Below are positions 1-8,558 of a DNA stretch of 64,000 nt, one piece after another. The notes beneath the pieces are model-generated. The model ran no database searches, was not told the origin of the DNA, and saw only the letters and a list, made by a program, of their open reading frames with translations. The translations under genes and the position numbers were made by a program. The DNA comes from Rossellomorea aquimaris TF-12 (lineage in GTDB: Bacteria > Bacillota > Bacilli > Bacillales > Bacillaceae_B), in NCBI RefSeq assembly GCF_001648555.1, contig NZ_LQXM01000029.1, forward strand, positions 620,001 through 684,000, written 5' to 3'. The stretch's first letter is position 1. Each line of letters begins with the position of its first letter.

Positions 1-97
1 TTGGACCGACAACAGCCGTTACTCCAGGAACAAAGTCCACAGATATTCTTTCTGCAAAAGATTTAAACCCCATTACTTCCAGTTGTTTGAGGAACAT
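1..97 (-). CDS. smc: Chromosome segregation ATPase SMC, N-terminal fragment cut by the window edge
   Basis: Only the first 32 codons are inside the window; the gene continues beyond base 1. The visible protein begins MFLKQLEVMGFKSFAERISV and runs into ...VTAVVGP, which is the conserved N-terminus of bacterial SMC just ahead of the Walker A loop. SMC is the ATP-driven, DNA-loop-forming core of the condensin-like SMC-ScpA-ScpB complex. A ribosome binding site (GGGGGAAAG) precedes the ATG, and the rnc stop codon lies 15 bases upstream, so smc is probably co-transcribed with rnc as in B. subtilis. The identification rests on the N-terminal motif and the rnc-smc gene order. Confidence 0.93.
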   Translation of the reverse strand, partial: MFLKQLEVMGFKSFAERISVDFVPGVTAVVGP

Positions 98-111
98 CTT
101 CTTTCCCCCTA

Positions 112-855
112 TTAAGCGTCTAGCTTCTGTTTTAACTTCTCAAGTGCTTTTTGTGCTGCCTGTTGTTCAGCCTCTTTCTTTGAACGGCCATTGCCAACAC
201 CAAGTTCATCATTATTCAAACTTACTCGTGAAATAAATTGACGATTGTGAGCAGGTCCGCTCTCTTCTAAGATGCTGTATTCAATCATCCCTGCACTACC
301 ACGTTGTACTAACTCTTGCAGCTGACTTTTATAATCCATCACATGAGAAAAAGCACCGACATTGATTTTTGGATAGACAACTTTTTCAAGAATTGAAACC
401 ACAGTATCTAATCCCTGGTCAAGATATACTGCCCCTATAAAAGCCTCAAATACATCAGCTAATAGAGCCGGTCTTTCTCGCCCTCCTGTCATTTCTTCTC
501 CTTTACCTAAAAGAATAAGTTCTCCAAATTTCATTTCAGTAGAAAACTTGACTAAGGAAGGTTCACATACAATAGCAGCTCTTAGCTTTGTTAATTCCCC
601 TTCACTCATCATTGGATATTTTTTATAAAGGAATTGAGAAACCGTCAATTCTAATACAGCGTCTCCAAGAAATTCCAGGCGTTCGTTGTCTTCATATGGC
701 TTTCGACGATGCTCATTCACATAAGATGAATGTGTAAAAGCTTGTTTTAATAATTTTTCTTCGTGAAAATGAATACCGATTTCATCTTGAAATCGTTTAA
801 ACTTCAATTCATTTTTATGCTTGATTATTCCTTTGTTTTTACTCTGCTTACGCAT
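112..855 (-). CDS. rnc: Ribonuclease III
   Basis: Double-strand-specific endoribonuclease that processes rRNA precursors and other structured RNAs. The 247-residue protein has the RNase III catalytic signature [10 protein letters not shown] at about residues 58-67, with the metal-binding Asp, a second acidic cluster in DVFEAFIGA, and a C-terminal double-stranded-RNA-binding domain from about residue 172 ([10 protein letters not shown], then [15 protein letters not shown]). I start at the ATG at 855, nine bases after AAGGTGGAG; a GTG twelve bases further upstream lies inside that ribosome binding site. The gene lies between acpP and smc, as in B. subtilis. Confidence 0.96.
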   Translation of the reverse strand: MRKQSKNKGIIKHKNELKFKRFQDEIGIHFHEEKLLKQAFTHSSYVNEHRRKPYEDNERLEFLGDAVLELTVSQFLYKKYPMMSEGELTKLRAAIVCEPSLVKFSTEMKFGELILLGKGEEMTGGRERPALLADVFEAFIGAVYLDQGLDTVVSILEKVVYPKINVGAFSHVMDYKSQLQELVQRGSAGMIEYSILEESGPAHNRQFISRVSLNNDELGVGNGRSKKEAEQQAAQKALEKLKQKLDA

Positions 856-1021
856 AAGGCACTCCACCTTGCTCTATATGTTCTCAAATATTCACTTATC
901 AAGTTTATGCTAAAAAAAACATTTACGCAAAAGTTTCTTTATAGGATTTATGAACTTCACATCTTATCTGTAAAACGTAATCATAACATAGATAAATAAA
1001 AACAAAACAATTGGCGTAATA

Positions 1022-1061
1022 ACACAAATAAACTTGATAGAGATGAGATCTCTACCAAGTT
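1022..1061 (-). terminator. Hairpin in the acpP-rnc gap
   Basis: The arms AACTTG-A-TAGAGA and TCTCTA-C-CAAGTT pair apart from one A/C mismatch around a 5-base loop. On the minus strand it is followed by TTTATTTG, a weak U tract, so it may be a partial terminator or a processing site downstream of acpP. Confidence 0.45.
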
Positions 1062-1096
1062 TGTCATGTCTTGAATTAAAGTTTTATGATGAAAAC

Positions 1097-1119
1097 TCAA
1101 TTCAAAAGAGCTTTGAATT
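1097..1119 (-). terminator. Weak hairpin just after acpP
   Basis: AATTCAAA and TTTGAATT form an 8-bp AT-rich stem about 12-34 bases past the acpP stop codon; GAGTTTTC follows on the minus strand. The weak stem and interrupted U tract make this tentative. Confidence 0.35.
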
Positions 1120-1130
1120 CAGTCCAACGA

Positions 1131-1364
1131 TTAAGCGTTTGCTTTTATGTAGTTCACAGCATCACCTACTGTGCCGATTTTTTCAGCATCATCGTCAGAA
1201 ATCTCCATGTCAAATTCATCTTCAAGTTCCATTACTAGCTCAACTACATCAAGGGAGTCAGCACCTAAATCTTCTTTGAAAGAAGCTTCAAGCTTTACTT
1301 GAGATTCATCTACACCTAGACGATCAACAATAATTTTAGTTACACGATCTAAAACCTCTGCCAT
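1131..1364 (-). CDS. acpP: Acyl carrier protein
   Basis: A 77-residue acidic protein, the same length as B. subtilis AcpA. It carries fatty-acyl intermediates on a 4'-phosphopantetheine arm attached to the Ser of the [10 protein letters not shown] motif (Ser37). I start at ATG 1364 ([10 protein letters not shown]), which follows GGGGAGGTGAC; an in-frame GTG upstream is part of that ribosome binding site. It lies downstream of fabG but is separated from it by a possible terminator and a strong promoter candidate, so it can probably be expressed at a higher level than the rest of the lipid operon. Confidence 0.97.
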   Translation of the reverse strand: MAEVLDRVTKIIVDRLGVDESQVKLEASFKEDLGADSLDVVELVMELEDEFDMEISDDDAEKIGTVGDAVNYIKANA

Positions 1365-1386
1365 TTTTGTCACCTCCCCTCAAAGT

Positions 1387-1415
1387 ATTATAGTGCATTT
1401 TAGTCTGTTATGAAA
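1387..1415 (-). promoter_or_regulatory. Candidate sigma-A promoter for acpP
   Basis: A perfect -10 box TATAAT (1387-1392) is separated by 17 bases from TTTCAT (1410-1415), a poor -35. It lies about 25 bases upstream of the acpP start. Confidence 0.5.
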
Positions 1416-1423
1416 AGACCTTA

Positions 1424-1448
1424 CCTAAAAAGGGTTGAAATTTTTAGG
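1424..1448 (-). terminator. Possible terminator of the fapR-fabG operon
   Basis: CCTAAAAA and TTTTTAGG form an 8-bp stem around a 9-base loop just after the fabG stop codon; TAAGGTCTTTTC follows on the minus strand. The U tract is imperfect, so read-through into acpP is likely. Confidence 0.45.
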
Positions 1449-1460
1449 CCTTGTCCTTTA

Positions 1461-2204
1461 TTACATCACCATTCCTCCGTCTATATGAAGGGTTTGACCT
1501 GTCATATATGAGGAAGAATCAGAGGCAATAAATGTTACCACTTTTGCAATATCCTTTGGATCACCAAAACGATTTAGCGGTATTTGCTTAAGCATTTCAC
1601 TACGAACATCTTCAGGAAGTTGTTCTGTCATGTCTGTGGAAATAAATCCAGGGGCAATAGCATTAACTGTAATTCCACGTGGAGCCAGTTCCTTTGCGGT
1701 TGTTTTTGTTAAACCTATTACACCTGATTTAGCTGCTACATAATTGGCTTGTCCAGGGTTACCACTTACTCCAACGATAGAAGAGATGTTGATGATTCGT
1801 CCACCTCTTTGCTTCATCATTGGACGTGTTACGGCTTTTGTACAAAGGAATACTCCCTTTAAGTTAATGTTAATGACATCGTCCCATTCATTTTCCTTCA
1901 TTCTCATTAATAAATTATCTTTTGTTATGCCAGCATTATTAACTAGAATATCTACTGTACCAAACTGGGTAATGGTTTCTTTCACCATGTTTTGTACCGA
2001 ATCACTATCAGAAACATTACATTGAATGGCCACAGCTTCTCTTCCAAGACTTTTAATCTCGTCAACCGTTTCATTTGCCTTTGCTTCACTTCCAGCATAA
2101 TTCACAACTACATTACAACCTTCGCGTGCTAATTCAAGGGCAATTTCTTTACCGATCCCTCTTGACGCTCCTGTTACCAAAGCTACTTTGCCTTCTAAAT
2201 GCAT
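1461..2204 (-). CDS. fabG: 3-oxoacyl-[acyl-carrier-protein] reductase FabG
   Basis: NADPH-dependent reduction of 3-ketoacyl-ACP in fatty-acid elongation. The 247-residue short-chain dehydrogenase has the cofactor loop TGASRGIG at residues 11-18, the NNAG motif at 89-92, and the catalytic Ser142, Tyr155 and Lys159 (YVAAK). The ATG directly follows the fabD stop codon, and its ribosome binding site AAGGAGGAAG lies in the last fabD codons, indicating translational coupling. It is the last gene of fapR-plsX-fabD-fabG, controlled by FapR. Confidence 0.97.
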   Translation of the reverse strand: MHLEGKVALVTGASRGIGKEIALELAREGCNVVVNYAGSEAKANETVDEIKSLGREAVAIQCNVSDSDSVQNMVKETITQFGTVDILVNNAGITKDNLLMRMKENEWDDVININLKGVFLCTKAVTRPMMKQRGGRIINISSIVGVSGNPGQANYVAAKSGVIGLTKTTAKELAPRGITVNAIAPGFISTDMTEQLPEDVRSEMLKQIPLNRFGDPKDIAKVVTFIASDSSSYMTGQTLHIDGGMVM

Positions 2205-3149
2205 TTAAGCTTCCTCCTTTAACTTACTAATCGTTTCTAACAAGGATGCTTCATCTTGAATAGAATATGTTTTTACTCGTCTATTCACTTTCTTCACTAA
2301 GCCAGACAAGACTTTACCTGGACCAATTTCAATAAAAGTATCTACACCTAAGTTTAATAGTTTTTCCACTGAATCTTCCCATAACACCGGGGAGTACAAC
2401 TGTTCAATTAACAGACGCTTTATCTCTTCATTTCCAGTAACAGGCTCAGCATTTACGTTTGCTATGACAGGAACTGAAGCATCCTGAATCGTAATAGAAT
2501 CTAATACAGATACAAAATGATTTGCGGCTGGCTTCATTAAGTCTGAATGGAATGGTCCGCTTACTTGGAGAGGAATAACCCTTTTAGCTCCTTTTTGCTT
2601 CGCAACTTCTGAAGCAAGCTCAACTCCTTTTACCGTACCGGAAATAACAATTTGACCTGGGCAATTCAGGTTGGCTAACCCAACGGAATGCCCTTCCAAG
2701 GAAATGGTCTCAGTAAGTTCTTTTAAAGAGTCTCTATCCATTCCGAGAACAGCCGCCATTGTCCCTTCTCCACTAGGAACCGCTTCTTCCATTAATTCTC
2801 CCCGTTTACGTACAGCATAAACAGCATCCTCAAAACTAATTGCTCCAGAAGCAACGAGTGCAGAATATTCTCCTAGACTATGACCAGCAGTATAGTCTGG
2901 AGAAAAACCCTCAGCTTTTAACCGTTCAAAAATACTCACACTTGTTGTCAATAGTGCCGGCTGAGCATTGATTGTCTGTGTTAATGTTTCTTGTGGACCT
3001 TCAAAAATAATCGAGGAAAGATTCATTCCCAAACGCTGATCAGCTTTAGAATAAAAGGCTTGAACATCTTGATATTTATCAGCAAGATCTTTCCCCATGC
3101 CAACTGATTGAGACCCTTGTCCCGGAAAAACAAATGCAATTTTACTCAT
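2205..3149 (-). CDS. fabD: Malonyl-CoA:ACP transacylase FabD
   Basis: Transfers malonyl from CoA to ACP to supply the fatty-acid elongation donor. The 314-residue protein has the N-terminal FPGQGSQ motif, the nucleophile GHSLG (Ser91) and the catalytic His201 in GPFHSD. I start at ATG 3149 ([11 protein letters not shown]), which overlaps the end of plsX; the in-frame GTG at 3161 is closer to the ribosome binding site AAGGGAGTGG than a usable start would be. Third gene of the FapR-controlled operon. Confidence 0.96.
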   Translation of the reverse strand: MSKIAFVFPGQGSQSVGMGKDLADKYQDVQAFYSKADQRLGMNLSSIIFEGPQETLTQTINAQPALLTTSVSIFERLKAEGFSPDYTAGHSLGEYSALVASGAISFEDAVYAVRKRGELMEEAVPSGEGTMAAVLGMDRDSLKELTETISLEGHSVGLANLNCPGQIVISGTVKGVELASEVAKQKGAKRVIPLQVSGPFHSDLMKPAANHFVSVLDSITIQDASVPVIANVNAEPVTGNEEIKRLLIEQLYSPVLWEDSVEKLLNLGVDTFIEIGPGKVLSGLVKKVNRRVKTYSIQDEASLLETISKLKEEA

Positions 3150-4140
3150 TTTCTTCTCCACTCCCTTTTACAGCTTCTTTAATTGTCTTTGAGACATCAT
3201 GCTTCACCATTTCTCTAGCCTGTCTCATCGCATTATAGAAAGCAACTTCATTGGAAGAACCGTGTGCTTTTATAACAGGAGCTTTTAATCCAAATAATCC
3301 GGCTCCTCCGTATTCTGTATAGTCCATCATATTTTTCATTTCTTTTAAATCATTTTTTACTAGTCCAGCGGCAATTTTATTTTTCACAGATGACGTTAAT
3401 GTTTTTTTCAACATAGAAAAAATCGACATAGCTGTCCCTTCAATCGTCTTTAATACCATATTTCCAGTAAATCCATCTGTCACAATGACATCCGCAGGAC
3501 CTTCCAATAAATCGCGGGATTCAACGTTACCTACAAAATGTATAGGGGCGTCCTTTAACAATTCGAAGGATTTTTTTGCGAGTTCATTTCCCTTTTTGTC
3601 TTCAGTTCCTATATTTAAGAGACCGACCTTAGGATTCGTGATCCCTCTAACCTTTTCAGCATAAATACTCCCCATAATTGCGTATTGCAGGAGGTGTTCA
3701 GGCTTCGCGTCTACGTTTGCACCTAAATCCAGCATTAGGAATCCTTTTCCGTCCAACGTTGGTAGAGTAGGAGCTAATGCCGGGCGTTCAATTCCTTCAA
3801 TTCTGCCAACAATAAATAAACCTGATGCCATGAGCGCCCCAGTATTTCCAGCAGAGATACACGCATCTGCCTTTCCATCTTTAACAGCTTGAGCCATTAA
3901 CACCATAGAAGCATTTTTCTTTCTCTTAACGGCTCTGACAGGTTCGTCGGTTCCTTCTATCTTCTCTTCTGTATGAACAATAGATAATCGTTCAACCGGG
4001 CTTATCCATTGTTTCATTTGAGTTTCATCACCATATAATATAACTTCTATGTCTTTAAATTCATCTAATGCACGCTTTACACCAAGAACAATCTCTTTAG
4101 GAGCATGATCTCCGCCCATTGCATCAACCGCTAATCTCAT
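3142..4140 (-). CDS. plsX: Phosphate acyltransferase PlsX
   Basis: Makes acyl-phosphate from acyl-ACP; PlsY then uses it to acylate glycerol-3-phosphate, the first step of phospholipid synthesis. The 332-residue protein starts [20 protein letters not shown], the characteristic N-terminus, and contains the conserved [10 protein letters not shown] and [10 protein letters not shown] segments. The start codon directly follows the fapR stop, and its end overlaps fabD by 8 bases. The neighbours and length match the Bacillus family exactly. Confidence 0.97.
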   Translation of the reverse strand: MRLAVDAMGGDHAPKEIVLGVKRALDEFKDIEVILYGDETQMKQWISPVERLSIVHTEEKIEGTDEPVRAVKRKKNASMVLMAQAVKDGKADACISAGNTGALMASGLFIVGRIEGIERPALAPTLPTLDGKGFLMLDLGANVDAKPEHLLQYAIMGSIYAEKVRGITNPKVGLLNIGTEDKKGNELAKKSFELLKDAPIHFVGNVESRDLLEGPADVIVTDGFTGNMVLKTIEGTAMSIFSMLKKTLTSSVKNKIAAGLVKNDLKEMKNMMDYTEYGGAGLFGLKAPVIKAHGSSNEVAFYNAMRQAREMVKHDVSKTIKEAVKGSGEENE

Positions 4141-4722
4141 CTATGTCTCATCCTTTGCAGATTTTTTAGAGCGATACATTTCAAATTCACCTGTAAAAAC
4201 AAGTTCACCACTTACAGAGCTTTGAACTTCAACGATGGTTCGGTCTTTGTGTTCTTCTATATGTACCACTTTAGCTTTTGCCACAACTCTTTCACCTTCT
4301 TTAACGGGACGAGTAAATCGAATGGTCGACTTAGCCGTTAAAGCTAATTCGTCATTAATGACTGCAACAGCCAGGGAGTTCGCTTGAGCAAATAAGTGAT
4401 GCCCTCTGGCAATTCGATTTCTAACAAAAACATGTTCTGTTTTTACATCAAAGATTGAAATGGCACTTTGATCCAGCTCTATATCTACGATCTCACCAAT
4501 TACTTCCTCAATTGGTAATGATTTAACCTCGTCTTCAAAAGACTTTTCAGCAACATTCTTTATTCTTTCCCTTAATTCAGGAATAGATAATTCCATGCGA
4601 TCTAAACGAATCGTTTGTACACTTACTCCAAATCGTTCAGCTAGTTCTTCATCCGTAATAAACGGATTTTCTTTGATGGTTTCTTTCAGATTTCCTTGTC
4701 TTTCTTTTTTTGATAATCTCAT
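4141..4722 (-). CDS. fapR: Fatty acid and phospholipid biosynthesis repressor FapR
   Basis: Transcriptional repressor that responds to malonyl-CoA and controls lipid synthesis genes in Bacillus and relatives. The 193-residue protein has an N-terminal DeoR-like helix-turn-helix (about residues 18-45, [20 protein letters not shown]) followed by a hot-dog-fold effector domain ([32 protein letters not shown]). A clear FapR operator overlaps the expected transcription start, so the operon is autoregulated. The ribosome binding site (GGACGGTG) is weak. fapR leads plsX-fabD-fabG. Confidence 0.97.
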   Translation of the reverse strand: MRLSKKERQGNLKETIKENPFITDEELAERFGVSVQTIRLDRMELSIPELRERIKNVAEKSFEDEVKSLPIEEVIGEIVDIELDQSAISIFDVKTEHVFVRNRIARGHHLFAQANSLAVAVINDELALTAKSTIRFTRPVKEGERVVAKAKVVHIEEHKDRTIVEVQSSVSGELVFTGEFEMYRSKKSAKDET

Positions 4723-4740
4723 TTATATACACCGTCCAGT

Positions 4741-4759
4741 ATTAGTACTAGGTACTAAT
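4741..4759. promoter_or_regulatory. FapR operator
   Basis: The 19-bp near-perfect palindrome ATTAGTACTAGGTACTAAT (minus strand ATTAGTACCTAGTACTAAT) fits the published FapR consensus TTAGTACCTRDTACTAA. It sits 3 bp past the -10 box of the fapR promoter, over the predicted transcription start, so bound FapR would block initiation. Confidence 0.92.
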
Positions 4760-4762
4760 AGT

Positions 4763-4791
4763 AGTATATAATCTAAAAAAGCAGATTGCAA
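4763..4791 (-). promoter_or_regulatory. Sigma-A promoter of the fapR operon
   Basis: TTGCAA (4786-4791) and TATACT (4763-4768) are separated by 17 bases. The -35 overlaps the stem of the recG terminator and the spacer contains its U tract. The start point falls in the FapR operator. Confidence 0.8.
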
Positions 4792-4811
4792 GAAATAATC
4801 TTACAATCTGC
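4775..4811 (-). terminator. recG terminator
   Basis: Perfect 8-bp stem, GCAGATTG (4781-4788) with CAATCTGC (4804-4811), followed on the minus strand by TTTTTT. It lies 5 bases after the recG stop codon. Confidence 0.85.
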
Positions 4812-4815
4812 CTAT

Positions 4816-6867
4816 CTAGTCTAGCTTTTCACCCTCTAAAACACCTGACGATGATAAATACGTACGTAAAGGTTTAAATTCTGAATCACTCCAGAACTGC
4901 TTTGAATTTATTAGAAAATTCGCGTCGTCTCTAGCCACCTCTAAAGCACGGTAATCATGAACCATATCTGCAACTTTAAACTCAGGAAGTCCACTCTGCT
5001 TCTTCCCAAAGAAATCTCCAGGTCCTCTTAATTCGAGATCTTTTTCACTTAAAACAAATCCATCGTTCGTTTCAGTCATGATTTTCATTCGTTCTTTCCC
5101 AACCTCTGTTTTAGGTTCTGCCAACAGGATACAATAGGATTGGTCCTCTCCTCGACCAACTCTTCCTCTTAATTGATGGAGTTGAGATAACCCAAATCGC
5201 TCTGCATCGTAAATTAACATAAATGTAGCATTCGGTACATTAACTCCTACTTCCACCACTGTAGTTGACACTAATACTTGAAGCTGATTGGAACTGAAAT
5301 TCCTCATCACTTCATCCTTTTCGTCTGGATGTAATCTTCCATGCATTAAGCCTACATCATAACGCCCTTCAAAATAGTGCAAAAGTTGATTATAAACATC
5401 GATGGCGTTTTGCACATCTAATTTATCAGACTCTTCAATCAATGGACAAATGACATACGCTTGTCTTCCCTTATCAAGTTCTTTGTCCATAAATGTCAGT
5501 ACCCTGGATAACATATCCGCCTTCGCCCAGTAAGTCTCAATTGGTTTCCTTCCAGCGGGCATTTGATCGATAATACTTACATCCATTTCACCAAACACAG
5601 TTATGGCTAATGTACGGGGAATCGGAGTTGCTGTCATAAATAATACATCGGGACTTTCTCCTTTTTCTCTAAGAACACGACGCTGATTCACACCAAAACG
5701 ATGTTGTTCATCTGTTACAACAAGTCCTAATTGCTTAAACTGGACGTCATCTTGAATAAGTGCATGAGTCCCGATAAGAATATCTATGTCTCCATCTCTT
5801 AACTTCTCCAAAAGAAGTGCACGTTTTTTTCCTTTTACAGAGCTGGTAAGCAAAGCAACAGACAACCCTGAAGGAGAGAGTAATTCACTTAATGAATTTG
5901 CATGCTGTTCAGCAAGTATTTCAGTAGGCACCATCAGTGCTCCTTGGAACCCAGCAGTTACACTGGAATAAAGGGCAATGGCAGCTACCACTGTTTTCCC
6001 TGAACCAACATCCCCCTGCAATAAACGATTCATTCGATAAGGTGATTTCATATCAGCTGATATTTCATTTATCACTCTTTTTTGAGCATCTGTTAGGGGA
6101 AAAGGTAAAGAGTGAATAAACTCCTTTATTTTCTCTAAGTCATAATGTTGTTGAATACCTGAAGTGTGCTCTCTTTCAAATTTTCTTAATGCCTGCATTT
6201 TTAATTGAAATAATAAAAACTCTTCATATACAAATCTTCTTCTAGCCTGCTTCATATCCTCAGTGGAATCTGGAAAGTGCAAGTGATATAAAGCATCTCG
6301 TCGATGAGATAATTTATATTTTTCTAATAATACAGAAGGTAAATTCTCTTGAATAACATCAGGATAATCATTAAAAGCCTTCTTTATAAACTTTCTCAAG
6401 GTGTTATTGGTTACCGATCCCTTTAGTGAATAGACAGGTTCAAAATCCCCCTGCTTCCCATGGGGACCTCCCTGGAAGTGCTGTACGGTTACAATTTGAC
6501 GATTCTTATCCCATTTCCCCGTTACAGTAACTGTATCATGAAGATTAATTTTCTTTTTCAAATATGGTTGATTAAAAAAAACAGCTTGAATCAAATATCG
6601 ACCAACTAATAGCCTCAGGGTTAAACGAGATTTTTTCCGTCCATAGTACATAAGGGCAGGTTCAGAATGAACTTTCCCTTCAACTGTAACCCTTTCATCG
6701 TGAGCAACTTCTTCCAAGTCCCTTAATCTGTAATCATCATATCGGTATGGAACATATTCTAACAAATCCAGAACCGAATGAATTCCCATTGCATTCATCT
6801 GTAATGCCGTTTCCTCACCAACACCCTTGATATTCTGGATCGTTAGCTCTTCGTTAGGAGTTTTCAC
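4816..6867 (-). CDS. recG: ATP-dependent DNA helicase RecG
   Basis: Double-stranded DNA translocase that remodels stalled replication forks and branched recombination intermediates. The 683-residue protein has an N-terminal wedge/OB domain, Walker A GDVGSGKT at 285-292, the DEQH box at 386-389, motif III MTATPIPRTL, and motif VI QLRGRVGRG near the C-terminus. Length matches B. subtilis RecG. The start is a GTG inside the last codons of sdaAA, with no strong ribosome binding site, so translation probably depends on coupling to sdaAA. Confidence 0.96.
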   Translation of the reverse strand: MKTPNEELTIQNIKGVGEETALQMNAMGIHSVLDLLEYVPYRYDDYRLRDLEEVAHDERVTVEGKVHSEPALMYYGRKKSRLTLRLLVGRYLIQAVFFNQPYLKKKINLHDTVTVTGKWDKNRQIVTVQHFQGGPHGKQGDFEPVYSLKGSVTNNTLRKFIKKAFNDYPDVIQENLPSVLLEKYKLSHRRDALYHLHFPDSTEDMKQARRRFVYEEFLLFQLKMQALRKFEREHTSGIQQHYDLEKIKEFIHSLPFPLTDAQKRVINEISADMKSPYRMNRLLQGDVGSGKTVVAAIALYSSVTAGFQGALMVPTEILAEQHANSLSELLSPSGLSVALLTSSVKGKKRALLLEKLRDGDIDILIGTHALIQDDVQFKQLGLVVTDEQHRFGVNQRRVLREKGESPDVLFMTATPIPRTLAITVFGEMDVSIIDQMPAGRKPIETYWAKADMLSRVLTFMDKELDKGRQAYVICPLIEESDKLDVQNAIDVYNQLLHYFEGRYDVGLMHGRLHPDEKDEVMRNFSSNQLQVLVSTTVVEVGVNVPNATFMLIYDAERFGLSQLHQLRGRVGRGEDQSYCILLAEPKTEVGKERMKIMTETNDGFVLSEKDLELRGPGDFFGKKQSGLPEFKVADMVHDYRALEVARDDANFLINSKQFWSDSEFKPLRTYLSSSGVLEGEKLD

Positions 6868-7747
6868 GTTTATTCAGGGAAACCCCAAAGATTTTTGCTT
6901 CTAATTCTCTACCAGTAGGAGTTGCCGCTAATCCACCTTGAGCCGTCTCTCTTAAAGCAACAGGCATCGTTTGACCAATTTTATACATAGCATCAATGAC
7001 TTCATCACAAGGAATTCGACTTGTTATTCCAGCAAGGGCCATATCAGCAGCTACCATAGCGTTAGCAGCCCCCATTGCATTTCTTTTTACACACGGAACT
7101 TCTACTAATCCTGCAACAGGATCACAAACAAGGCCAAGCATATTCTTTAACGTGATAGCCATTGCTTCTGCAGATTGACTTGGCGTTCCTCCTGCCATTT
7201 CCACAATGGCAGCTGCTGCCATTCCACTCGCAGAGCCAACCTCCGCTTGGCACCCACCTGCTGCTCCTGAAATTGAAGCATTATTTGCCACAACAAATCC
7301 AAATGCCCCAGAAGTAAATAAGAAACGAATCATTTCGTCTTTTGATGGATTCAACTTATTTTTAACTGCAAATAAAGTCCCAGGTACAACTCCTGCAGAC
7401 CCAGCCGTTGGTGTTGCACAAATTGTCCCCATGGCTGCGTTGACTTCATTCGTGGCAACTGCCTTACTAACCGCATCTAAAATAGTATCACCACAAAGAG
7501 ATTTTCCTTTTTCAATATATTTTTGCAAAAGTACAGCGTCGCCGCCTGTTAATCCCGAATGAGATTTTACTCCTTCTAAACCTCTAGCTACCGCTTGTTC
7601 CATTACCTCAAGATTTTTTTCCATTTGACCATAAACCTGTTCAAATGTTTTACCTGTAAATTCTATTTCCTGTTCGATCATTATGTCTGATATTTTTTTA
7701 TTTTGACTTTCTGCCAGTTCGATTAATTCTGCAACATTTCTAAACAA
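6854..7747 (-). CDS. sdaAA: L-serine dehydratase, alpha subunit
   Basis: Iron-sulfur enzyme subunit that converts L-serine to pyruvate and ammonia together with SdaAB. The 297-residue protein carries the family segments GTICATPTAGSAGVVPGTL, GGCQAEVGSASGMAAAA and DPVAGLVEVPCVKRN, whose cysteines bind the [4Fe-4S] cluster in the family. The ATG follows GTAAGGAGGC. sdaAB is 52 bases upstream, so the two subunits form one transcript; the end overlaps recG by 14 bases. Confidence 0.95.
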   Translation of the reverse strand: MFRNVAELIELAESQNKKISDIMIEQEIEFTGKTFEQVYGQMEKNLEVMEQAVARGLEGVKSHSGLTGGDAVLLQKYIEKGKSLCGDTILDAVSKAVATNEVNAAMGTICATPTAGSAGVVPGTLFAVKNKLNPSKDEMIRFLFTSGAFGFVVANNASISGAAGGCQAEVGSASGMAAAAIVEMAGGTPSQSAEAMAITLKNMLGLVCDPVAGLVEVPCVKRNAMGAANAMVAADMALAGITSRIPCDEVIDAMYKIGQTMPVALRETAQGGLAATPTGRELEAKIFGVSLNKRENS

Positions 7748-7799
7748 TGTATAGCCTCCTTACTGAATTTAATGTAAACGTTATCATAATAGAAATTGT

Positions 7800-8462
7800 T
7801 CAATCAGAAATTCGTGTAACTTGAGTAATATTAGAAAGAGACGTTAATTCTTCAATAACCAAGTCGTCAATTGGTTGATCCACCTCAATGGTCATCAATG
7901 CCATTTGTCCCTTCTCTTTACGGGATACATCCATATGCCCAATATTTAATTGATGTTTGGCAAGAATATTAGATACTGAAGCAATCGCTCCGAATCGATC
8001 ATCATGCACTACCAGAATAGCCGGGTGATGGCCAGAAAGCTTAAGCTCAAATCCATTCAGTTCGATAATTTCAACCTTTCCTCCACCGATAGAAATCCCC
8101 ACTAATTCTATTTCTCCATCATCGTCACCCATTTGAATACGAGCCGTATTGGGGTGATCGGTAATAGCCTCTTCCTCATTAAACCTAATCTTTATTCCTT
8201 TTTCTTTTGCTAAATCAATCGAATGAATAATTCGTTCATCATATGTATCATAATCGAGAATACCGCCTACTATCGCAACATCTGTCCCATGACCTTTATA
8301 AGTTTTGGCAAATGATCCATAAAAAGAAATGGTTGCCCACTTAGGTTCCCTACGAAAAAGATTTCTTGCTACTCTACCAATTCTTGCAGCTCCAGCCGTA
8401 TGTGAACTAGATGGTCCAATCATGATGGGGCCAATAATGTCAAATACACTTTTATATTTCAT
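7800..8462 (-). CDS. sdaAB: L-serine dehydratase, beta subunit
   Basis: The 220-residue partner of SdaAA. The N-terminus has the SPSSSHTAG-like motif (GPSSSHTAGAARIG, residues 16-29) that contacts substrate in this family, and residues about 148-215 form an ACT domain (ILVVHDDRFGAIASVSNILA), the likely serine-sensing regulatory part. It is transcribed just ahead of sdaAA, as in B. subtilis. Confidence 0.95.
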   Translation of the reverse strand: MKYKSVFDIIGPIMIGPSSSHTAGAARIGRVARNLFRREPKWATISFYGSFAKTYKGHGTDVAIVGGILDYDTYDERIIHSIDLAKEKGIKIRFNEEEAITDHPNTARIQMGDDDGEIELVGISIGGGKVEIIELNGFELKLSGHHPAILVVHDDRFGAIASVSNILAKHQLNIGHMDVSRKEKGQMALMTIEVDQPIDDLVIEELTSLSNITQVTRISD

Positions 8463-8516
8463 CCACTTTCTCCCCCTAACCTAACATTCAATTTATATTT
8501 TCATTCTAACATAATT

Positions 8517-8549
8517 GAAGGGGACAAACTCAAATGAGCTGCCCCCTTC
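8517..8549 (-). terminator. Hairpin between fakA and sdaAB
   Basis: GAAGGGG and CCCCTTC enclose a smaller CTCA/TGAG stem in the 96-base gap. No good U tract follows on the minus strand, so it is a weak terminator or an mRNA boundary element. Confidence 0.4.
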
Positions 8550-8558
8550 TCTTATCTT

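Noticed and set aside
8517..8549. Riboswitch between fakA and sdaAB
   Set aside because: Only a single hairpin in 96 bases; too short for known serine- or lipid-linked riboswitches.
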